From: CAZJFC01 sp964545245
GTDB taxonomy: Bacteria; Pseudomonadota; Alphaproteobacteria; Rickettsiales; 21-14-0-20-44-7
Length of the DNA stretch: 18,828 nt
Reading direction: 5' to 3'
Assembly: GCA_964545245.1 (NCBI GenBank)
Contig: CAZJFC010000035.1
Location: 1 to 18,828, forward strand
The position numbers and the translations under genes were made by a program. Every line of letters begins with the position of its first letter. Within the stretch, counting starts at the first letter, position 1. The notes under the pieces were generated by a model, which was given only the letters and a program-made list of their open reading frames with translations, ran no database searches and had not been told where the DNA came from. Shown piece by piece: positions 13,765-18,828 of this stretch.

Positions 13765-15001
13765 GGTATATATGCCCCATTGGCCGAAGCCGGTTGGATT
13801 GCTTCAGAATGAAACAAGTATCATCCGAATGCAAGAGATTTTGCAGCGCCTCGGCAACCCGCACAAAAAATTGCCGCCCGTAATACACGTGGCCGGAACT
13901 AACGGCAAAGGCTCGACCATAGCTTTTATGCGCGCGATATTGGAGGCTGCCGGAAAAAAAGTTCATGCTTATACCACCCCGCATCTGGTGGAATTTAATG
14001 AGCGCATCCTGCTCGCCGGGAAAAATATTTCTGATGAGTTCCTGTTTGAGATAATGGAAGAGGTCAGGCTGGCTGCGGAAGGGCTAAGGCTGGGGTTTTA
14101 TGAATCCACCACTGCCGGCGCATTTCTGGCTTTTTCGCGTGTTCCGGCAGATTTTCTGCTGCTTGAAACCGGGCTTGGCGGCAGGCTGGACGCAACCAAT
14201 GCTATCGAAAACCCCCTTATCACCATACTTACCACTATTGAGATGGATCACACCGATTTTCTGGGTAGTGACGTCAGGCTGATTGCCGGAGAAAAAGTGC
14301 ATATAGTTAAAAGCGGCTCTACCTGCATAAGTTCATTGCAACATGATGTGGTGAATGATGTTATTGAAAACTGGTGCGCAAAGCAGGGGGTGAAGCATCT
14401 GGCATTCGGGGCGGATTTCGGGATTGAATTGATTGATGATGGTTTTAGTTATCTTTCGGAGAAAAATACCTTCAACCTTCCGCATCCGGCTTTATTGGGC
14501 AACCATCAATATATAAACGCCGCAACTGCAATTGCCGCAATGCTGGAACTGGATATCACGCCTGAACCTATCAGCACCGGGATAACCAGCGGCTATTGGC
14601 CTTCGCGCATGGAGCGAATTATCCAGCCTTATGTGCCGGAAGGATGGGAATTCTGGCTGGATGGGGCGCATAACCCTTCAGGCGCTTTTGCGATTGCAAA
14701 TTATATTGAGGAATACTGGGCGGATAAGCCATCTTATCTTATTTTCTGCACCACACGCGGGCGGGAAGTTAAACCGTTTCTGGCAAACTTTTTGGAGAAA
14801 GTCAGGCATTTATGCCTTGTGAAAATAAATTTCGAGCCGAATTCATATGGTGCGGAGGATATGCTTCCCGCTGCTGAGGAGTTAGGGTTCAGTGTTTCCA
14901 CCCATGACCACCTGAAAGAGGCAATAAGCTTTCTCGCACAAAAAAACGAGCCGGGAAGAATTCTTGCCTGCGGCTCGTTATTCATGCGTGGGGATATATA
15001 A
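13763..15001 (+). CDS. folC: Dihydrofolate synthase / folylpolyglutamate synthase FolC
   Basis: 412 residues from the first ATG. The second ATG (13772, residue 4) gives MPHWPKP, the usual beginning in alphaproteobacteria, and is perhaps the true start. The Mur-ligase-type P-loop GTNGKGS is at 45-51, followed by YTTPHLVEFNERI, ETGLGGRLDATN, IEMDHTDFLG and the C-terminal LDGAHNPSGA. It adds glutamate to dihydropteroate and then to folates, using ATP. Neither start has a Shine-Dalgarno. It is head to head with hemJ and converges on mscL with only 4 bases between stop codons, leaving no room for a separate terminator. An accD-folC pairing, common elsewhere, is not seen. Confidence 0.94.
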   Translation: MVYMPHWPKPVGLLQNETSIIRMQEILQRLGNPHKKLPPVIHVAGTNGKGSTIAFMRAILEAAGKKVHAYTTPHLVEFNERILLAGKNISDEFLFEIMEEVRLAAEGLRLGFYESTTAGAFLAFSRVPADFLLLETGLGGRLDATNAIENPLITILTTIEMDHTDFLGSDVRLIAGEKVHIVKSGSTCISSLQHDVVNDVIENWCAKQGVKHLAFGADFGIELIDDGFSYLSEKNTFNLPHPALLGNHQYINAATAIAAMLELDITPEPISTGITSGYWPSRMERIIQPYVPEGWEFWLDGAHNPSGAFAIANYIEEYWADKPSYLIFCTTRGREVKPFLANFLEKVRHLCLVKINFEPNSYGAEDMLPAAEELGFSVSTHDHLKEAISFLAQKNEPGRILACGSLFMRGDI

Positions 15002-15005
15002 TAAT

Positions 15006-15428
15006 CTATTTCCCTTTCGCAGGTTTTGCCTGTTTCTTCAGCAAGTCGCGGATCTCGGCGAGTAGTTCCTGTTCTTTTGAGATGGTTGCGGCTGCTTCGG
15101 GTTTTGCTTCCTCATTGCGTTTCAGGCGGTTCATGACCTTGATCGCCATGAAAATCGCGAAGGCGACAATGGTGAAATCAACAACAGTCTGGATGAATTT
15201 TCCATAGGCAATGACGACGGCTGGTTTTGCTCCTTCCGCAGGCAGCAGCGTGAAGGCGAGGTCGGCGAAGTTCACCTGCCCCAGCGCTACGCCGAGCGGC
15301 GGCATGATGATATCGGCAACCAGTGACGAAACGATTTTGCCGAAAGCGGCACCGATGATGATACCTACGGCAAGGTCAACTACGTTGCCTTTCAGCGCGA
15401 ATTCCCTGAATTCCTTTAAAATGCTCAT
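15006..15428 (-). CDS. mscL: Large-conductance mechanosensitive channel MscL
   Basis: 140 residues. The family start is MSILKEFREFALKGNVVDLAVGIIIGAAFGKIV; TM1 is about 16-44 and TM2 about 76-100, with a periplasmic loop between and a charged C-terminal helical bundle (ISKEQELLAEIRDLLKKQ, 116-133). It forms a pentameric pore that opens on membrane tension to release solutes on hypo-osmotic shock. CAGGAG lies 6 bases before the ATG. It follows the ATP-grasp ligase gene on the same strand by 99 bases, so it may be a distal member of that operon or have its own promoter. Confidence 0.95.
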   Translation of the reverse strand: MSILKEFREFALKGNVVDLAVGIIIGAAFGKIVSSLVADIIMPPLGVALGQVNFADLAFTLLPAEGAKPAVVIAYGKFIQTVVDFTIVAFAIFMAIKVMNRLKRNEEAKPEAAATISKEQELLAEIRDLLKKQAKPAKGK

Positions 15429-15527
15429 AAAATGCTCCTGTTAATTTATGCGGGTTTTCCACAAGATATAATGGGGAATGAAAACTTCAAGCTGCAAAAA
15501 AGCAACTTTCGTATAAAAGAGCTATAA

Positions 15528-16472
15528 TCATTCTGTTTCCGCGAAATTATCCATTGCGAACCTGACACGGTCATGCGGTGAACTGAAACCGGCTTTCAGG
15601 TTGTTGATAATTTTCAGGCGGCGGAGCAGGCCTTCCTGGTTGGCTACCTGTATCGCTATTCCCGGACGGGCATTGATTTCAAGCACCATTGGCCCTTTAT
15701 TTTTATCCAGTACTATATCCACCCCCATATAACCAAGGTTGGTCATCTCATAAAATTTTGCGGCGATTTCAAGAATATCTTTCCAATAAGGTATTGAACG
15801 CCCACCAAGCCCTTTTCTGGTTTCGGGATGCGCGTCAATGAAGGAAGACCTCTGTATCCCGGCGATTGTCTGCCCGGTGCGCATGTTAATTCCCACGCCA
15901 AGACCGCCGGAGTGAAGATTGGCCTTGCCGTCAGAGGCGCGGGTCGGCAGGCGGAGCATCGCCATCGCGGGTATGCCCTTATAGACCACAACCCGGACGT
16001 CCGGTACACCCTGATATGTGATTTCCTCAAAGATAGGGTCAAATTCTACGGCATATTCAATCATGGTCTTGTCGTTTTTTCCACCGAGTGAATAAAGCCC
16101 GCTGAGGATATTCTGTATATGGAATTTAACTTCGCCTGCTTCCATCAGCGTGCCCGAAACCTTTTGGTAGCCGGAGTCCAGCACGTCCTTAATCACCAAT
16201 ACGCCCTGTCCGCCGCTGCCCTGTGCGGGCTTGATGACGAATGATTTCCTGTCGCCGATAAGCCCCTGAAAGTTTCTTGCCTGCCGCTGGAATTCAATGA
16301 CCCCATAAAGCTCAGGGGAGGGGATACCTAACTGCTGCGCCAGTTCCTTGGTTTTTACCTTATCATCCGCAAACGGGTAGTATTTACGCGGGTTATTAGG
16401 CAATATATAATCAAGGTTGCGCTTGTTAATGCCCATAATGTTGTTTCTGCTGAAGGAAAAAGGAAACATCAT
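15528..16472 (-). CDS. RimK-related ATP-grasp ligase (alpha-L-glutamate ligase-like)
   Basis: 314 residues of the family annotated as alpha-L-glutamate ligase-related. The ATP-grasp lid FVIKPAQGSGGQGVLVI (78-94) and the metal-binding end VDIVLDKNKGPMVLEINARPG (D252, E265, N267) are intact, so catalysis is expected. The family N-terminus INKRNLDYILPNNPRKYYPFADDK is at about 15-38. ATP-grasp ligases join a carboxylate to an amine through an acyl-phosphate; the substrate here is unknown. The start is ATG at 16472, overlapping the preceding stop as TAATG; a second ATG follows at once. The translational link to the membrane protein suggests they act together. Confidence 0.85.
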   Translation of the reverse strand: MMFPFSFSRNNIMGINKRNLDYILPNNPRKYYPFADDKVKTKELAQQLGIPSPELYGVIEFQRQARNFQGLIGDRKSFVIKPAQGSGGQGVLVIKDVLDSGYQKVSGTLMEAGEVKFHIQNILSGLYSLGGKNDKTMIEYAVEFDPIFEEITYQGVPDVRVVVYKGIPAMAMLRLPTRASDGKANLHSGGLGVGINMRTGQTIAGIQRSSFIDAHPETRKGLGGRSIPYWKDILEIAAKFYEMTNLGYMGVDIVLDKNKGPMVLEINARPGIAIQVANQEGLLRRLKIINNLKAGFSSPHDRVRFAMDNFAETE

Positions 16473-18088
16473 TATCCCGTTTTTTTATTGTTGCCTGCGG
16501 TTTTTTTTGCTTCTATCGCGCGGTTCAGTTTGCGGAACCTGAAATATTCCGTGAGCTTATAACCGTTATACCTCCCAAGGAGCATGCAAAGGGCGAGGTT
16601 CATCAGGAGCAACTCAGGGAAGGTGAATATAAGGTGTTTTATCAGGTCATTATTCATGAATAAATATCCCACGCTGGCGGCGATCAGGCTGCCAATCCCG
16701 GTTATGATAGCGTCTTTGGCGCTTGTTTCATCCCACATGACGGTCATGCGTTCAATCGTCATCGTGAGGATAACTATAGGGAAAAGAGCGATTGAAAGCC
16801 CGATATCAAGGGAAAGGTCGTGAGCTATCATCCCGATTATACTGATGATAAGCACTACAAGGGTCAATACCGCGGCAAGACGTGGGACAAGCAATAACTG
16901 CAAATGGTGGAAATATGACCTTAGCATCATCCCTATCACCACTACCGATGTAAAAAATACTATACCATTAAGAAGGCCGGTGTCTTTAAATGAAATAGCC
17001 ACCAGAACCGGCATGAACGTACCGAAGGTCTTGAGTCCGATAATCTGGCGTAAAAAGGCGATTACCAGCCCACCGACCGGAATCATAAGCAGGATTTTAA
17101 ATACAAGCTGGGATTCTATGGGGAGGTTATAGAACGAGAATTTATGGAAGAATTTTGCGGCGTTCTCACTTTTCCATATCGCGCGGGTGAGGGAGTTATC
17201 GGTGTTCTTGCGTACGGATATTGACAGATCGGTCTTGCTTATACCTCGCGATTCATAAAATTTCTTATCATTGCCAGTCCACCAAGGAAGGAAGTTTTTG
17301 GGGAGGCCGAATTTGGCTTTTTCTGCATCAAACGGTTTCCAGTCACCTTCAATATATACATCGATCCATTGCGTGAACTGCGCCCTGCGCGCTTCAGTGC
17401 CAAGCTCGATCCCATTTACAACACGCGCCGGGATCTCGGCGGCGTTGACCAGAAGGGAAGTAAGTTCGGGAGTGGTTTTGACAGTATCGGTAAATTTATC
17501 CATAAGGATTGCGATACGCTCGTTGTTGACCTGCTGCGCAATTTGTGAGATCTCCCGTACAAAACTTGGGTTATCGGCTGATTTCTGGCGGGCTTCCTCA
17601 AGTATTGAGTCAATTGCGCCGTATATTGGTTCATCGGCTTCATCAATGATCGAAGGGCGGTTGCGTTTGCTGTAGGGGGAGTCCAGAGGCGGTTTTGACA
17701 CTTTGTCACTGCTGACGGAAGATTCAAGCTGGTAAGCAATTGCGCGGTAAAAAATGATCTCGCGGTTGCCAAGGTTACGTTTTGTGAACTCGATCACACG
17801 GTTTCCATCGGCGTCTTTGGTTTTTTCGCGGCCATAATTCTTGGCAATGAATTTCTCATCAACTATCGCAAGCTTATTGGTATCGCTGGGAAGTTTGAAA
17901 CGTAATATCGCCGGTTTCTCACCCCAGGTTTTTTGGGGTGAAAGCTCGAATTTCGCTTCAATATACCAGCTATTGAAGGTTTTGTCCGGCTTGGTGGGAA
18001 ATTGCAGGTAATTATATTTGTAGTAGAAAACGCTACCGCCAATTATTGCGAAAATCAGTGCAGTAAAAATTACGGAAACTGTTTTCAT
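16472..18088 (-). CDS. Inactive transglutaminase-like periplasmic domain fused to a 7TM domain
   Basis: 538 residues. One N-terminal membrane helix (5-22) is followed by a periplasmic region to about 325, then about seven hydrophobic helices (327-347, 356-368, 371-388, 405-425, 429-449, 461-479, 487-505) and a basic cytoplasmic tail. The periplasmic part has a transglutaminase-like fold signature (ELTSLLVNAAEIPARVVNGIE, then DVYIEGDWKPFDAE), but the usual catalytic Cys is T205/T206 and the His position in FTQW (238-241) is not His; only D254 remains. This matches the known inactive-transglutaminase/7TM family that co-occurs with the two flanking genes. A binding or sensing role is likely. It starts 2 bases after the protease-family stop and overlaps the ligase by 1 base. 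Confidence 0.85.
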   Translation of the reverse strand: MKTVSVIFTALIFAIIGGSVFYYKYNYLQFPTKPDKTFNSWYIEAKFELSPQKTWGEKPAILRFKLPSDTNKLAIVDEKFIAKNYGREKTKDADGNRVIEFTKRNLGNREIIFYRAIAYQLESSVSSDKVSKPPLDSPYSKRNRPSIIDEADEPIYGAIDSILEEARQKSADNPSFVREISQIAQQVNNERIAILMDKFTDTVKTTPELTSLLVNAAEIPARVVNGIELGTEARRAQFTQWIDVYIEGDWKPFDAEKAKFGLPKNFLPWWTGNDKKFYESRGISKTDLSISVRKNTDNSLTRAIWKSENAAKFFHKFSFYNLPIESQLVFKILLMIPVGGLVIAFLRQIIGLKTFGTFMPVLVAISFKDTGLLNGIVFFTSVVVIGMMLRSYFHHLQLLLVPRLAAVLTLVVLIISIIGMIAHDLSLDIGLSIALFPIVILTMTIERMTVMWDETSAKDAIITGIGSLIAASVGYLFMNNDLIKHLIFTFPELLLMNLALCMLLGRYNGYKLTEYFRFRKLNRAIEAKKTAGNNKKTG

Positions 18089-18090
18089 GG

Positions 18091-18828
18091 CTAATCATCG
18101 TCCTCATCTTCTTCGTCATCATCGTCGTCCTCAATGATAACTCCGTTCTTGTCTTTATTATCGGATTCGGCTTCTTTTTGCTCTTTTTCAACAATTGCCT
18201 TGATTTCTTCCTGCTTCTTCTTTTCTTTGCGGCTTTGCGCTACTGATTCAGTCTCCTGCTTCATTTCGCTTTCAAGCCGTGATTTTTCCTCGGCAGGTGT
18301 TTCTTTTTTTACCGTCGTCTTTGCTGGTTTTGGCACGGGGGTTTCGGTAGTATTATTTTCCTCAAGTTCCTTGCAGTTGGGTTTACGGGTGAATATCTTT
18401 GAAGTATCAACCACCAGCCCTGCCTGAGTTAGCATGTTGCGCCCGATCAATACCGGATAGATAAAATTCTGGCGGCTGGAAAGGTTGACCTCGTCGTCAA
18501 TAAGTTTTCCGGCAATGCAATATTCCATCATGACAACAGGCCTGCGGATAAAACCTGAGCCTTTCTTTTTGATTTTGACCCAGCGGATGATTTTGCGCTC
18601 AAGCGTTTTTTTATTACCCTCATTATCCTCAACGGTGAAGATCACGCGTCCGTATTTTTCATCTTCATTGCCGGTTTCGCGTATATCAATGATTTCCGCA
18701 TCAATGGATGAGGTTTTTGCGCCGGTATCCAGTTTCGCGCGGAGGCGGGAGGAAATTGACGGAATGTAGACGTTTTCGAGCCAGCCTGTGATGATTTTCT
18801 TATTTGAGCTGACATTCGAAGCAGTGGC
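18091..18828 (-). CDS. Retropepsin-like / 'ATP-dependent zinc protease' family protein, 5' end beyond the window
   Basis: The reading frame stays open to the window edge, giving 245 visible residues; the true start is outside. A GTG at 18645 could be mistaken for the start but would remove the active site. Upstream of it the frame reads RLRAKLDTGAKTSSIDAEI: the DTG aspartate (codon 18727-18729, visible residue 34) is the retropepsin-type catalytic motif of the RimB/PF05618 family, long labelled zinc protease. The family blocks RPVVMMEYCIAGK and YPVLIGRNML follow. After about residue 170 comes a Lys/Glu-rich probable coiled coil and an extreme acidic end (DDDDDEEDEDDD). It is first of three co-oriented genes, so it may process a protein handled by the 7TM partner. 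Confidence 0.85.
   Translation of the reverse strand, partial: ATASNVSSNKKIITGWLENVYIPSISSRLRAKLDTGAKTSSIDAEIIDIRETGNEDEKYGRVIFTVEDNEGNKKTLERKIIRWVKIKKKGSGFIRRPVVMMEYCIAGKLIDDEVNLSSRQNFIYPVLIGRNMLTQAGLVVDTSKIFTRKPNCKELEENNTTETPVPKPAKTTVKKETPAEEKSRLESEMKQETESVAQSRKEKKKQEEIKAIVEKEQKEAESDNKDKNGVIIEDDDDDEEDEDDD

Noticed and set aside
15429..15527. Heat-shock-like promoter for mscL (CTTGAA with CCCCAT on the reverse strand)
   Set aside because: Only 9 bases separate the boxes, against 13 or more in sigma-32 promoters, and the alphaproteobacterial RpoH pattern does not fit either.

Overview
The window looks like a chromosomal core segment from an alphaproteobacterium with roughly balanced base composition. 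The evidence is an adjacent divK-pleD cell-cycle pair, CpaF-type secretion ATPases, an alphaproteobacterial-type ClpS next to ClpA, HemJ in place of HemG/HemY, and a short-form HisG. The exact lineage cannot be told from sequence alone. I see no tRNA, rRNA, CRISPR, transposase, integrase or phage gene, and no gene-free stretch longer than about 300 bases.

Layout. 1-62: a GC-rich tail, either the end of an upstream gene or part of a repeat. 204-4580 (+): divK, pleD and two tandem CpaF-like ATPases; pleD and the first ATPase overlap as ATGA. 4739-6049 (+): a lipoprotein with a degenerate LytM/M23 domain (NlpD/EnvC-like). 6143-8968 (-): miaB, phoH, ybeY, the last two starting with TTG. 9192-9620 (-): a small secreted protein of unknown function, divergent from hisG (9715-10356, +). 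10444-13101 (-): clpS-clpA. 13315-15001: hemJ (-) and folC (+), head to head with their start codons touching. 15006-15428 (-): mscL. 15528-18828 (-): a tightly packed three-gene operon of a retropepsin-like/'zinc protease' family protein (cut by the window edge), an inactive-transglutaminase/7TM membrane protein and a RimK-related ATP-grasp ligase.

How the parts may work together. DivK and PleD are phospho-signalling and c-di-GMP outputs of the alphaproteobacterial cell-cycle circuit. The two CpaF-like motors sit directly in that transcription unit without any other pilus gene, so a c-di-GMP-linked secretion or motility role is inference. MiaB, PhoH and YbeY form a common tRNA/rRNA-maturation neighbourhood. 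ClpS and ClpA are the N-end-rule adaptor and the unfoldase that delivers to ClpP. The 3' operon is the least understood part: its three families are known to co-occur, but the ligase's substrate is not evident, and here mscL lies immediately downstream on the same strand.

Between genes there are three kinds of palindromic repeat: a paired-hairpin element at 9075-9140, a triple palindrome at 10370-10420, and a motif shared by 1-28 and 6084-6109. There is also a pair of mutually exclusive hairpins over the ribosome-binding site of the second cpaF-like gene.
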